DNA of 64,000 nt, taken from Kitasatospora setae KM-6054 (GTDB lineage Bacteria; Actinomycetota; Actinomycetes; Streptomycetales; Streptomycetaceae). The position numbers were made by a program, and so were the translations under genes. The notes below the pieces were generated by a model. It was given only the letters and a program-made list of their open reading frames with translations. It ran no database searches and was not told the origin of the DNA. The stretch lies in contig NC_016109.1 of NCBI RefSeq assembly GCF_000269985.1, forward strand, positions 806,001-870,000. Reading direction: 5' to 3'. Shown here in pieces: positions 24,684-38,100 of the stretch. Positions within the stretch are counted from its first letter, which is position 1; every line of letters starts with the position of its first letter.

Positions 24684-25001
24684 ATGCGCAAGATCCGCAC
24701 GCTGGCCGCCGCCGGCGCCGCCATCGCCACGCTCGCGCTCGGCGTGGGGGTCGCGACCCCCGCCTCGGCGGCGTCCGACCCGGTGCCCGCGACCTGCACC
24801 GAGTACTCCGACCAGTCCACCTACGGCATCACCTGCTCGCAGTACAACCAGTACAGCTACGTCCGGGCCGCCGCCCGGTGCGCCAACGGCTCCTGGGCGC
24901 TGGGCTCCTGGGCCCGCATCGGCACCGGGGCCTGGAGCTACGCCTCCTGCGGGAGCGTGGGCTCCTCCTACAGCGGCAACAGCGAGTACAGCTTCCGGTA
25001 G
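24684..25001 (+). CDS. Small secreted cysteine-containing protein of unknown function
   Basis: 105 residues with AAGGAG six bases before the ATG. The signal peptide MRKIRTLAAAGAAIATLALG and VGVATPASAA gives a mature chain of ~75 residues beginning near SDPVPATC. The mature part has four Cys (ATCTEY, ITCSQ, ARCANG, YASCGS), enough for two disulfides, and is rich in Tyr, Ser and Asn (QYNQYSYVRAA, YSGNSEYSFR). It ends with a strong terminator and is monocistronic. Its length and style resemble small secreted proteins of streptomycetes, but it does not share the GCPSSYVNN core of the tandem family at 39.8-41.4 kb. Confidence 0.75.
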   Translation: MRKIRTLAAAGAAIATLALGVGVATPASAASDPVPATCTEYSDQSTYGITCSQYNQYSYVRAAARCANGSWALGSWARIGTGAWSYASCGSVGSSYSGNSEYSFR

Positions 25002-25010
25002 CACCCTCCC

Positions 25011-25038
25011 CCTCCCCGGCGGCCGACCGCCGGGGAGG
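25011..25038 (+). terminator. Hairpin terminator of the small secreted protein gene
   Basis: A perfect 12-bp inverted repeat (cctccccggcgg / ccgccggggagg) with a 4-nt loop, ten bases after the stop codon. Confidence 0.8.
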
Positions 25039-25127
25039 CACGCCGCGACGGCACGGATCCGGCGCCGTGGGGCCCCGACCCCGGGGCCCTGCGGCGCCGC
25101 GCCGCGTCCGCGTCCGGTGCGCCGCGG

Positions 25128-26174
25128 CTACCCGGCCCCGGGGCTCGCGAGCGCCAGGTACCGGTAGTCGCGCGGGGTGAGCCCGTAGACGGCCTTGAAC
25201 GCGCGGGCGAAGTCCGAGGGCCGGGGCATGCCGCAGCGCGCGGCGACGGCCTGGATCGGCAGCGCCTGGAGGGCGGGATCGGCGAGTTCCCGGCAGGCTT
25301 TCCGCAACCGCTGGCGGCGGATGAACGCCGCGACGGTCTCCCCCTGCGAGCAGCGGGTGAACACGCTGTGCAGGTGGCTGAGCGAGAGGTGGTGGGCGGC
25401 GGCGACCGCCGGCGGCGTCAGCCCGGGGTCGTGGAGGTGGGCGCGGACGTAGGCCCGGATCCGCTCCACCAGGACCCGCTGTCCGGCCTCGGGCTCCAGC
25501 ACCTCCTCGGCGTCGAGCTCCCTGGCGACCACGGCCGCCAGCAGGTCGACCACGGCCGCCCCCAACCGGGACGCCTCGGCGGGCCGCAGCGTGTCGACCT
25601 GCCGGTGCAGGCCGGCCAGGAACTGGGTCAGCAGCAGGGCGGCCCCCTCCCGGCCGGGCAGCCCGCGGCCGAACAGGCTGCGCAGGCGGTGCGGGGGGAC
25701 GGGCAGCAGGGCGGCCGGCAGATCGAGGCCCATCCCCTCGACCCGCGGCCGCCCCGGACCGGTGCCGGGCGGGGCGAGGAACCACGACTCGTAGGGGTGG
25801 GAGCTGCTCGCCAGGTGGAGGTCTCCGGCGGCGAGCGCCTCCTCCCGGCCGGTGGCTCCGTCGCGGACCCGGGCGGTGCCGGACGTCACCACGGTGAGGT
25901 GGTACCACTCCTCGTCCGAGCGCCGGATCATCCGCTCGGTCCGCCGGACCCGGACGGACGGGCACGACGTCCACAGCAGGACCACCGGCCCCAGTTCGCC
26001 GCCGCGTATCGCCGCCGTGAACTCACCGGCCGCGTCGCAGGTCATCTCGGCGTCCCGGGTGCGGGCGAGCAGGTCCCGCCAGGACGCGAAGCACACGCGC
26101 TCCGACGTTCCCCCGTGGCCGGCTGCGCCGTCCGTCGGTATCGACATGGTTCCCATGAGTTCCAGTTCCGTCAC
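25128..26174 (-). CDS. AraC/XylS family transcriptional regulator
   Basis: 348 residues from the GTG at 26174; a start at the internal ATG 26156 is also possible, and neither has an ideal ribosome site. Residues ~25-200 are a cupin-like ligand-binding region of the AraC_binding_2 type (FASWRDLLARTRDAEMTCDAAGEFTAAIRGGELGPVVLLWTSCPSVRVRRTERMIRRSDEEWYHL). The C-terminal ~110 residues hold two helix-turn-helix units (PAVAAAHHLSLSHLHSVFTR and IQAVAARCGMPRPSDFARAFKAVYGLTPRDYR). The head region matches regulators of the FeaR/NahR-like group often next to oxidoreductase genes. Its own target may be the upstream divergent region. Confidence 0.87.
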   Translation of the reverse strand: MTELELMGTMSIPTDGAAGHGGTSERVCFASWRDLLARTRDAEMTCDAAGEFTAAIRGGELGPVVLLWTSCPSVRVRRTERMIRRSDEEWYHLTVVTSGTARVRDGATGREEALAAGDLHLASSSHPYESWFLAPPGTGPGRPRVEGMGLDLPAALLPVPPHRLRSLFGRGLPGREGAALLLTQFLAGLHRQVDTLRPAEASRLGAAVVDLLAAVVARELDAEEVLEPEAGQRVLVERIRAYVRAHLHDPGLTPPAVAAAHHLSLSHLHSVFTRCSQGETVAAFIRRQRLRKACRELADPALQALPIQAVAARCGMPRPSDFARAFKAVYGLTPRDYRYLALASPGAG

Positions 26175-26285
26175 CCTGTGTCATTTTTCCAAACACCATG
26201 CGTAATGCTAGGGACTCCGACCTGCGAGTGTTCGAACTTCCGACAATCAGCTCGGCGCCACTCCCCTCCGACAACTTCTCCCTCC

Positions 26286-26314
26286 TTGACAAAAAAATTT
26301 GTCGGTGTGATCCT
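26286..26314 (+). promoter_or_regulatory. Promoter with overlapping palindrome upstream of the ArsR-like gene
   Basis: TTGACA at 26286-26291 and GATCCT at 26309-26314 (17-bp spacer) form a good sigma-70-type promoter. The palindrome GACAAA-AAAA-TTTGTC (26288-26303) overlaps the -35 box and spacer. Transcription would start about 26321, exactly at the GTG of the next gene, suggesting a leaderless mRNA repressed by its own product. Confidence 0.7.
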
Positions 26315-26320
26315 GGAGGA

Positions 26321-26938
26321 GTGCTGGACGTCGCTGTGATCGAAGAACCCGCCGCCGCGGCGGCCTCGCTGGACCCGATGCGGGCCCGGCTGCTGGCCGC
26401 GCTGGCCGAGCCGGCCTCGGCCGCCATGCTGGCGGCCCGGCTGGGGATGCCCCGGCAGAAGGTCAACTACCACGTGAAGGAGCTGGAGCGGCACGGCCTG
26501 GTCGTGCTGGCCGAGGAGCGCCGCAAGGGGAACGTGACGGAGCGGGTGTACCGGGCGACGGCCGCCTCGTACGTGATCTCACCGGTCGCGCTCGCGGCGG
26601 TCAGCCCGGATCCGGCGCGTTCGCCGGACCAGCTCTCGGCGCGCTGGCTGCTGGCCCTCGGCGCCCGGATGGTGCAGGAGGTCGGCACGCTGCTGACCGG
26701 CGCGGCCCGGGCCCGGCAGCGGGTGGCCTCGTTCGGGATCGACGCCCGGGTGCGTTTCGCCTCGGCGGCCGACCGGGCGGCGTTCGCCGACGAGCTCTCG
26801 CGGGCGGTCACCGACCTGGTCGGCCGCTACCACGACGAGTCCGCCCCGCAGGGCCGCGAGCACCGGCTGATCGTCGGCCTGCACCAGATCCCCACCACCC
26901 CGGCCCCGGCCGACCAGCCCCCCGCACAGGAGAACTGA
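26321..26938 (+). CDS. ArsR-like winged-helix transcriptional regulator
   Basis: About 205 residues from the GTG at 26321, or five codons later. SLDPMRARLLAALAEPASAAMLAARLGMPRQKVNYHVKELERHGLVVLAEERRKGNVTERVYRATAASYVIS is a winged helix in which the LGMPRQKVNYHVKELE helix contacts DNA, as in ArsR/HTH_20 regulators. The C-terminal half (GARMVQEVGTLLTGAARARQRVASFGIDARVRFASAADRAAFADELSRAVTDLV) lacks metal-binding Cys. It is followed four bases later by an SRPBCC-domain gene, a common actinobacterial pairing. A palindrome overlapping its promoter suggests autoregulation. Confidence 0.87.
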   Translation: MLDVAVIEEPAAAAASLDPMRARLLAALAEPASAAMLAARLGMPRQKVNYHVKELERHGLVVLAEERRKGNVTERVYRATAASYVISPVALAAVSPDPARSPDQLSARWLLALGARMVQEVGTLLTGAARARQRVASFGIDARVRFASAADRAAFADELSRAVTDLVGRYHDESAPQGREHRLIVGLHQIPTTPAPADQPPAQEN

Positions 26939-26942
26939 CACC

Positions 26943-27716
26943 ATGCCGCACCCCTTCGAGTTGGAGTTCGAGCTGGCCCTGCCGGCCGACCCGGAGCAGG
27001 TCTGGGAGGCGATAGCAACCGGCCCTGGGATCGACTCCTGGTTCATGGGCCGCAACACGGTCGACCCGCGGGTCGGCGGCACGGCCTCGATGGAGCTCGG
27101 CGGCCGCCCGGAGACCTCGACGGTCACCGCGTACGACCCGGGCAAGCGCTTCGCGACCCGGACCGAGCCGGGCCCGGACGGCCGGTTCATGGCCTTCGAG
27201 TACCTGGTCGAGGGCCGCGACGGCGGCAGCACCGTGCTGCGGGTGGCGCACAGCGGCATGCTGGGCGACGACTGGGAGGACGAGTACGACGCGCTGCGCA
27301 GCGGCTGGCCGTTCCACCTGCACACGCTGCGCGAGTACCTGACGCACTTCGCGGGGCGCACCGGCGTCCCGGTGTTCGCGGTGCAGCCGACCGCGGGCCG
27401 TCCGGCGGCCGAGGTCCGGTCCGTGCTGACGGCCGCGCTGGCCCTCCCGGCCGACCCGCCAGCCGGGAGCCGGGTGCGCGCCGAGCCGGCCGGACTGCCT
27501 CGGCTGGACGGCGAGTTGGTGTGGTCGGACGGCGAGCGCTTCGAGGTCCGCACCGCCGACGGGCTGTACTCCTTCCTGCACCCGGCGGGCGTGGTGCTGC
27601 TGTTCCACCACCTGTTCGCCGAACCGACCCCGGCCCCGGCCCCGGCCCCGGACGCTGCGGTGGAAACGGCCGAAACCGCCTGGCAGCGCTGGTTGTCAGC
27701 GCTGCTCGCCGCCTGA
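26943..27716 (+). CDS. SRPBCC (AHSA1/START-like) domain protein
   Basis: 257 residues. FELEFELALPADPEQVWEAIATGPGIDSWFMGRNTVDPRVGGTASMELGG is the start of an AHSA1-type helix-grip fold, with AYDPGKRFATRTEPG and STVLRVAHSGMLGDDWEDEYDALRSGWPFHLHTLREYLTHF completing it (to ~residue 140). The remaining ~110 residues contain DGLYSFLHPAGVVLLFHHLF and an Ala/Pro linker, and may be a second partial domain. SRPBCC proteins bind hydrophobic ligands; this pairing with an ArsR-type regulator is frequent, but its ligand is unknown. It is translated directly after the regulator. Confidence 0.87.
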   Translation: MPHPFELEFELALPADPEQVWEAIATGPGIDSWFMGRNTVDPRVGGTASMELGGRPETSTVTAYDPGKRFATRTEPGPDGRFMAFEYLVEGRDGGSTVLRVAHSGMLGDDWEDEYDALRSGWPFHLHTLREYLTHFAGRTGVPVFAVQPTAGRPAAEVRSVLTAALALPADPPAGSRVRAEPAGLPRLDGELVWSDGERFEVRTADGLYSFLHPAGVVLLFHHLFAEPTPAPAPAPDAAVETAETAWQRWLSALLAA

Positions 27717-27804
27717 GGTCATCCACTTTTTTTCCTGCTGTCCCGTCAACCGGCAACTGCCGCAATATCACCACCGAATCACCACCGAGAACGAGGTACC
27801 ACCG

Positions 27805-28377
27805 ATGCGTACGCTGATCAGCTCCGCCTTCGTCTCCCTGGACGGCGTGATGGAGGGCCCCGGCGGGGAGCCGGGCTACCGGAACTCCGGCTGGACGTTC
27901 AAGGACATCGACTTCGTCCCGGAGGCGTTCGAGATCAAGGGCCGGGAGCAGGAGGAGGCCGGCGCGATGCTGCTGGGCCGGGTCAGCTACCAGGCGTTCA
28001 GCCCGGTGTGGCCGGGGATGGCGGAGTTCGCCCGGTACAAGGGGCTGCCGAAGTACGTGGTGTCGACCACGCTCGGCGAGGACGACCTGGTCTCCGACTG
28101 GGGGCCGACCACGCTGCTGCGCTCGGTGGACGAGGTGGCGGCGCTGAAGGAGACCGAGGGCGGGCCGATCATCGTGCACGGCAGCGCCCGGCTGAACCAC
28201 GCGCTGTCGGACGCGGGGCTGATCGACCGCTACCACCTGCTGGTGTTCCCGCTGCTGCTGGGCGCGGGCCTGCGCCTGTTCAGCGACACCGACAAGGACA
28301 CGCAGAAGCTGGAGCTGGTGGAGTTCGCGGCGTTCTCCAACGGCGTGCAGAAGAACGTCTTCGACGTGGTCCGCTGA
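27805..28377 (+). CDS. Dihydrofolate reductase-like (RibD C-terminal) family protein
   Basis: 190 residues. LISSAFVSLDGVMEGPGGEPGYRNSGWTF and EEAGAMLLGRVSYQAFSPVWP are the NADPH-binding and substrate strands of the RibD_C/DHFR-like family. KYVVSTTLGEDDLVSDWGPTTLL, IIVHGSARLNHALSDAGLIDRYHLLVFPLLLGAGLRLF and the final VFDVVR complete the fold. Members reduce diverse substrates, and most in actinomycetes are uncharacterised. An AT-richer spacer (27717-27804) with a T run separates it from the SRPBCC gene, so it may be transcribed on its own. Confidence 0.87.
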   Translation: MRTLISSAFVSLDGVMEGPGGEPGYRNSGWTFKDIDFVPEAFEIKGREQEEAGAMLLGRVSYQAFSPVWPGMAEFARYKGLPKYVVSTTLGEDDLVSDWGPTTLLRSVDEVAALKETEGGPIIVHGSARLNHALSDAGLIDRYHLLVFPLLLGAGLRLFSDTDKDTQKLELVEFAAFSNGVQKNVFDVVR

Positions 28378-31944
<3,567 letters not shown>

Positions 31945-32085
31945 CGGGAGGGGGGTGGGCGCCTGGTCCTGTTCACCCCGGCGCCCTCACCTCGGAGTTT
32001 TGTCCCTTTTGTTCATGTTTGGCGGATTCGACCTGGCAGAGTGGGGAGGTCCTTCCCACCCCCGCCGAGCAGATCGAGGTACCCG

Positions 32086-34359
32086 ATGGCCGCGAACCCC
32101 ACGGCCTCCCCCGCCCCCTCCCCCGCGCCCGTGCCGCTGAGCGGCCCGTCCGTGCTGGGGCGGGTGGGGGCGGGGCGGTCGGTCGGGGTGCTGCTGGCGG
32201 CGGCCGCGGTGTTCTACGTGGTGTCGCCGGTGCTGCAGGGCGCGGCGCTGCCGGCGGTGCGGGTCCGGTTCGGGCTGAGCGCCCAGCAGGTGGTGGGGAT
32301 GAAGGTGGGCGGCGGCGCGCTGATGGTGCTGTCGCTGTTCGCGGCGGGCCGGGCGGGCGACGCGTGGGGGCGGCGCCGGGTGCTGGCCTGGTCGCTGGGG
32401 GTGCTGGCGGCGGGGCTGGCGGTCGAGGCGGTGGCGTTCTCGGACTGGTCGTACCTGCTGGGGCGGTCGGTGGTGATCGCCGGGGTGTCGGCGGTCTTCG
32501 CGGGCTGCCTGGCCTCGGTGGCGGCACTGAACGCGCCGGGCCGGATGCCGCAGGCGCTGGGCGGCTGGCTGGCGGTGATGTCGGCGTCGTTCTTCGTCGC
32601 GGCGAACCTGATCCCGCGCGCCCCGTCGATGCCGGGCCTGCGGGTGAGCGCGGGCCTGGGCGCGGTGCTGGCGGTGGTGCTGCTGGTGGTGGCGCGGCGG
32701 CGGCTGCCGGAGGCGGGCGATCCGCCGACGCCGCTGGACCGGGTGTTCCTGCTCGCGCTGGCGCTGGCGCTGGCCGCCGTGGTGACCGGGCTGCAGGTCG
32801 GCCCGGTCTGGGGCTGGTCGGATCCGCGGACGGTGGCGCTGCTGGCGCTGCTGCCGGTCGCGGCGGCGGTGGCGGGCCGGCGCTGGCGGCGCCGGCGGTT
32901 CACGATGCCGCCGCGGATCGCGTCGATGGCGCTGGCCACCGGCGTGGCGGTGGGCTTCACCCAGGTCGCGCTGCTGCTGGCGCTGCCGGTGCTGACCGCC
33001 CAGTCGGGCATCGGGGTGCCGGCGACGGCGCTGATGGTCTCGGCGTACGGGGCCGGCGGGGTGGCGGGCTGCCTGCTGGTGCGGGCCCGGCGGATCTCGC
33101 CGGTGACGGGCTGCTCGCTGGGGCTGCCGCTGGCGGTGATCGGGCTGTCGCTGTGCCACGTGCTGCCGACCGGCCCGGCCACCGGGATGGCGCTGGGCAC
33201 GCTGGCGGCGCTGCTGACCGGGCTGGGCGTGATGATGGCGCAGGTGCCGCAGATGGCGTGGTTCCTGTCGGCGCTGCCGCGCGGCCGGATGGGGACGGCG
33301 GCGGCGTTCCACCCGGTGTCGGTGCTGCTGGGGACGGCGGCGGCGCAGGCGCTGCCGTCGACCTCGGCGGTCAGCCTGGGGGCGAGCGGGCGGCAGGCGG
33401 AGGGCGTGCTGTGGGTGGCGGCGGCGGTGGTCGCGGCGGGGGCGCTGATCGCGGGGCTGCCGGCGGTGGTGCTGGGCGTGGTGGTGGCGGCGGCCGGCGA
33501 GTGGCTGCTGGTGCGGGCGCTGGCCGGGGCGGAGCTGGCGCAGCGCCCGCTGGCGCAGGGCGCGGCGCTGGCGGTGGGGGTGGTGACGGGGCTGGCGGTG
33601 TGGGGGCGGCGGCAGCGGAGCGAGCGGCTGGCGGCGAGCCGGGCGAGCGCGGCGGCGCTCCAGGAGGCGGTGCTGCACCCGGTCCCGGAGCGGCTGGGCG
33701 GCCTGCGGCTGGCGTCCCGGTACCAGGCGGCCACGACGGGGACGGGCATCGGCGGGGACTTCCTGGACGCGGTGGAGACCCCGCACGGGACGCGGCTGCT
33801 GATCGGGGACGTCCGGGGCAAGGGCTTGCAGGCGGTGCAGACCGTGACGGACCTGCTGGGCTGCTTCCGCTCGCAGGCGCACGAGACGGCCGACCTGGGC
33901 GAGCTGGCAGCCCGGCTGGACCGGCACACGGCGCGCAGCGCGGCGGCCCGCGGCGACGAGGAGCTGTTCGCGACGGCGCTGCTGCTCCAGCACCGCCCGG
34001 GCGACGGGTACGTCGAGGTGGTGAACTGCGGCCACCTGGCGCCGCTGGCACTGGGCCCGGCGGGGGTGCGCGAGGCGGCGGCCCCGGCGCTGCTGCCGCT
34101 GGGCTTCGGCGCCCTGGGCGGGGACGTGCCGGTGCCGCGGCGGGTGCCGCTGCCGGCCGGGGAGTCGCTGCTGCTGTACACGGACGGGCTGACCGAGGCG
34201 CGCAACGCGTCCCGCGAGTTCTATCCGGCGGTGGAGCGGCTGGCCGCGTCCGGGCGGCGCGAGCCGGCGGCGCTGCTGTCCTTCCTGGAGCGGGACGTGC
34301 GGGACTGGAGCCACCAGTTGACCGACGACATCGCCCTGGTCGCGCTCACTCCGGAGTGA
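32086..34359 (+). CDS. MFS-like membrane domain fused to a SpoIIE serine phosphatase
   Basis: 757 residues in one uninterrupted frame. Residues ~30-500 have about 14 membrane segments of the major facilitator type (FGLSAQQVVGMKVGGGALMVLSLFAAGRAGDAWGRRRVLAWSLG is the helix 2-3 loop motif). Residues ~525-757 are a PP2C/SpoIIE domain: HPVPERLGGLRLASRYQAATTGTGIGGDFLDAVETPHGTRLLIGDVRGKGLQAVQT, ATALLLQHRPGDGYVEVVNCGHLAPL and SLLLYTDGLTEARN. The membrane part may sense or transport a ligand and gate the phosphatase. The usual targets of such phosphatases are anti-anti-sigma proteins; none is adjacent. Confidence 0.88.
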   Translation: MAANPTASPAPSPAPVPLSGPSVLGRVGAGRSVGVLLAAAAVFYVVSPVLQGAALPAVRVRFGLSAQQVVGMKVGGGALMVLSLFAAGRAGDAWGRRRVLAWSLGVLAAGLAVEAVAFSDWSYLLGRSVVIAGVSAVFAGCLASVAALNAPGRMPQALGGWLAVMSASFFVAANLIPRAPSMPGLRVSAGLGAVLAVVLLVVARRRLPEAGDPPTPLDRVFLLALALALAAVVTGLQVGPVWGWSDPRTVALLALLPVAAAVAGRRWRRRRFTMPPRIASMALATGVAVGFTQVALLLALPVLTAQSGIGVPATALMVSAYGAGGVAGCLLVRARRISPVTGCSLGLPLAVIGLSLCHVLPTGPATGMALGTLAALLTGLGVMMAQVPQMAWFLSALPRGRMGTAAAFHPVSVLLGTAAAQALPSTSAVSLGASGRQAEGVLWVAAAVVAAGALIAGLPAVVLGVVVAAAGEWLLVRALAGAELAQRPLAQGAALAVGVVTGLAVWGRRQRSERLAASRASAAALQEAVLHPVPERLGGLRLASRYQAATTGTGIGGDFLDAVETPHGTRLLIGDVRGKGLQAVQTVTDLLGCFRSQAHETADLGELAARLDRHTARSAAARGDEELFATALLLQHRPGDGYVEVVNCGHLAPLALGPAGVREAAAPALLPLGFGALGGDVPVPRRVPLPAGESLLLYTDGLTEARNASREFYPAVERLAASGRREPAALLSFLERDVRDWSHQLTDDIALVALTPE

Positions 34360-34564
34360 CGCCCTGGCAACCCGGCGCCGCCCCGCCCGCCGGGGGCCGC
34401 GGCCAACTCTCGGCACGCAGGCGGCACTTGATCCCAACCTTCACCCTCCGGAGTGAACTGATCACCAAACGTCGCCGAACCCGGTAAGCGGACCGGCCCG
34501 GGCGACTCCTCTCCTTCGAACCCGCCGGGACCCCGGCGGGACCGCGTCCGAAGGAACAGGACCC

Positions 34565-34996
34565 ATGACCGTCGTACCGCTCGACCCCGCCTCGCCCGCC
34601 TCGCACGCCGTCGGCATCGACTTCGACCAGACGCTGGTCGCGCACGACGACGGCTGGCAGGACGGCCGGATCTACGGCAAGCCCGTCCCGGGGGCGATCG
34701 AGTCGCTGCACGCCCTGAAGCGGCTCCGCTCGGTGTTCATCATGACCGCCCGCCCCCGCCGCTTCCACGCCGCCGTGGCGGGCTGGCTGCGCGAGCACTC
34801 CGGCCTGGAGACGCTGGTCGACGAGGACCCCGAGCGCGCCTACTGGCAGGGCGACTGCCTGCTCGTCACCAACAAGAAGCTCGGCGCCGCCGTGTACATC
34901 GACGACCGCGCCCTGCGCTTCACCGGCGACTGGACGGCCACCCTCGCCCAGGCCCACCACGCGATCGGCCTCCCGGCCACCCCGGCCCGCACCTAG
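34565..34996 (+). CDS. HAD-like protein of unknown substrate
   Basis: 143 residues. AVGIDFDQTLVAHDDGWQDG is HAD motif I (Asp-x-Asp-x-Thr); VFIMTARPRRFHAAVAGWLREHSGLETLV is motif II with its Thr; KKLGAAVYIDDRALRF is a motif III/IV region with the Asp pair. Its small size and lack of a cap domain match compact phosphatases or polynucleotide-type HAD proteins found singly in streptomycetes. GAAGGA lies eleven bases before the ATG. No partner gene is adjacent. Confidence 0.72.
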   Translation: MTVVPLDPASPASHAVGIDFDQTLVAHDDGWQDGRIYGKPVPGAIESLHALKRLRSVFIMTARPRRFHAAVAGWLREHSGLETLVDEDPERAYWQGDCLLVTNKKLGAAVYIDDRALRFTGDWTATLAQAHHAIGLPATPART

Positions 34997-35156
34997 TGCC
35001 CCGGCCCGCGCCCAACGCCGTGTCCGGCGGGTACCGCCCGGCGGGTGGTCCGCACCCCCCGGGCGCATGATCCGGCGCGCGGGCTGACGGACCGTCGGTT
35101 TCAGTGGAGACGGCGGTGGTCCGGCCGCCGGTCCGGAGACGATCGAGGTGCGGGGC

Positions 35157-38100
35157 ATGACAGAGCGTCACAGACGGCGGCCGTGGCGGCTGCTCGCGGC
35201 AGCGGTTCTCACGGGGGCGCTGCTCCCGCTGGCGGGTGGTGCGCAGCCGGCGGCCGCGGCGGCCGTCCCCTGGACGTGCGACGCGTCCGGCTACCTGTTC
35301 CAGTCGCCGAACGGGCGCGGCACCAAGCCGTTCACCGTCCAGCGGGTCGACCTGGTGACGGGGGCGAACTCGCTGCTCGGCACGACGGCGGACTCGCTGA
35401 ACGGCGTCGGCTACAACACCCTGGACAACTACTTCTACGCCTGGGACTTCACCACCAGCCAGCTGGCCCGGGTCAACGCCGACCTGACGCTGAAGCAGCT
35501 GGGCCGCCCGACCGGCTTCCCGAACACCGACGTCAACATCGGCGACTTCGACCAGGCGGGCCACTACTTCGCGGCGAACGGCAACGCGACGCCCGCCCTC
35601 TGGCGGGAGGTCGACTTCGCGCCGGGCTCGCCGACGTACGGCCAGGTGATCGGCTCGGGGACGCTGACCCCTTCGGCGGGGGGGACTTCCCGTCCGACTG
35701 GTCGTACGTCGCGGGCCCGGCGCCGGCCGGGTTCTACGGCGCGGGGCCGACCGCCACCGGGCGGGGCGACGCGCACCTGTTCCGGTTCGACCCGGCCGCG
35801 AAGGCGATGACCGACCTGGGGGCGCTGCCGGGCCTGCCGTCGACGTCGGCGTTCGGCGCCTCGTACTCGGACGCCAACGGCTACGTGTACGTGTCGGACA
35901 ACGCCACCGGGGTGGTCTACCGGATCGACCCGGCCGCCCGGACCGTGCTGCGCCTGGCGAACGGTCCGAAGGCCACCCAGAACGACGGCGCGCGCTGCCT
36001 GACCGCCCGGACGCCGACCGTGACGGTCGCCAAGTCGGTGGCGGGCCGGCTGCAGGCCGCCGACCAGTTCACCGTGGCCCTGGCGGACTCGGCCGGGACC
36101 GAGCTGACCTCGGCCACCACCTCCGGCACCGGCACCTCGGCGACCTCGGCGAACTGGCCCGCCCGGATCGGCGCCGACTACCAGATCAGCGAGCGGACGG
36201 CGGACGGCTCGGCCTCCCCGATCTCGGGCTACACCGCGACGGTGGAGTGCCGCGACCAGACCCGGGGCACCGCGATCCCGACCGGCGGCGCCCGCCCGCA
36301 GTGGACGTTCACGGTGCCCGACGGCGACGACTTCCTCTGCACCGTCACCAACACGCCGAACGCCCAGCCCTCGCTGGCGCTCGCCAAGACGGCCGCACCG
36401 ATCGACCCGGCCGCGTTCACCGCCGGGCAGAGCGTCACCTACACGTACGTGGTGACCAACACCGGCACCGTGCCGCTGACCGCCCTGGCCATCACCGAGG
36501 ACGCCGCCGCGTTCACCGGCACCGGCCCGCTGCCCGCCCCGACCTGCCCGGCGGCCCCGCTGGCGCCCGGCGCGCAGACCACCTGCACCGCGGCGTACAC
36601 GATCACCGCGGCGGACGTGCTGCGCGGCTCGCTGCGCAACACCGCGACCGCCACCGGCACCCCGCCGAGCGGGCCGCCCGCCGTCTCCCCGCCGTCCAGC
36701 GCGGAACTGCCGGCCGCGCCCGCGCCCGGGCTGGGCATCGTCAAGAGCGCCGCCCCCACGACGGTCAGCGCCGCCGGGCAGGACGTCACCTACTCCTACG
36801 CGGTGACCAACACCGGCAACGTGCCGCTGACCGCGGTGCGGGTGGTCGACGACCCGGCGGCGTTCACCGGCAGCGGCACGGTGTCGGCGGTCAGCTGCCC
36901 GGTCACCGAGCTGGCCCCGGCGGTCGGCACCGTCTGCACCGCGACGTACACCGTCACGCAGGCCGACATCGACCGCGGCGGGTTCACCAACACCGCGACC
37001 GCGCGCGGCACGTACGGCGGGGCGGAGACCGCCTCCGGCCCGTCCGAGGCGGTCGTCGGCGCGAACCGGACGCCCGCGCTGAGCCTGGCCAAGACCGCGA
37101 CGCCGACCAGCGTCACCGCCGCCGGCAGCACCGTCACGTACGTCTTCGAGGTCACCAACACCGGTAACACCACGGTGCGTTCGCTGGCCGTGCGGGAGAC
37201 CGCGGCCAACCGCAACGGCACCCTGTCGGCGGTCGACTGCCCGGCCACCGAGCTCGCCCCGCAGGCCACCACCCGCTGTACCGCGACGTACACGGTGGCC
37301 GCCGCCGACCTGGCACTGGAGGCGCTCACCAACACGGCGACCGCGACCGGCCGGGCCGCGAACGAGGCGAGCGTCACCTCGCCGCCGTCCAGCGCCGTCG
37401 TCGGCGTCGGCAGCGGCTCGCTGACGCTCGCCAAGACCGCTGCGCCGGGCAGCGTCGACACCGTGGGCAGCACGGTGACGTACACCTTCACCGTGACCAA
37501 CACCGGCACCGTGCCGCTCGACCAGGTCTCGGTCGACGAGACCGCGTTCACCGGCACCGGCACCCGGCCCGCCGTCAGCTGCCCGACCGGCACGCTGGCC
37601 AGCGGCACCGCGATGAAGTGCACCGCCACGTACACCGTCACCGCCGCCGACCTGGCCGCCGGGAGGATCGACAACACCGCGACGGCCGGCGGCCGCACCC
37701 CCGACGGCCGCCAGACCACCTCACCGCCCGCCGACGCCGAGGTCACCACCCCCGGGCCGGCCGCGCCGGGCCGGCTCGAACTCGCCAAGACCGGCGTGCT
37801 GGACGGCGAGCAGGTCCGCTGGACGTTCACCGTGCGCAACACCGGCGGGCAGCAGGTCACCGAGCTGACCGTGGACGACCCGACGGCGGGCCCGGTCAGC
37901 TGCCCCGCGACCGTGCTGGCGGCCGGCGCCTCGCTCACCTGCACCGCCGCCCCGCACACCGTCACCGCTGCCGAACGGGCCGCCGGGAGGGTCGACAACA
38001 CCGCGACCGCGCACGGCAGTTCGGGGGGCGGGCCGGTCGACTCCGACCCGGCGAAGGCCAGCGTCCCGGTGCCCGCGCCGTCCCCCAGCCCGTCCCCCAG

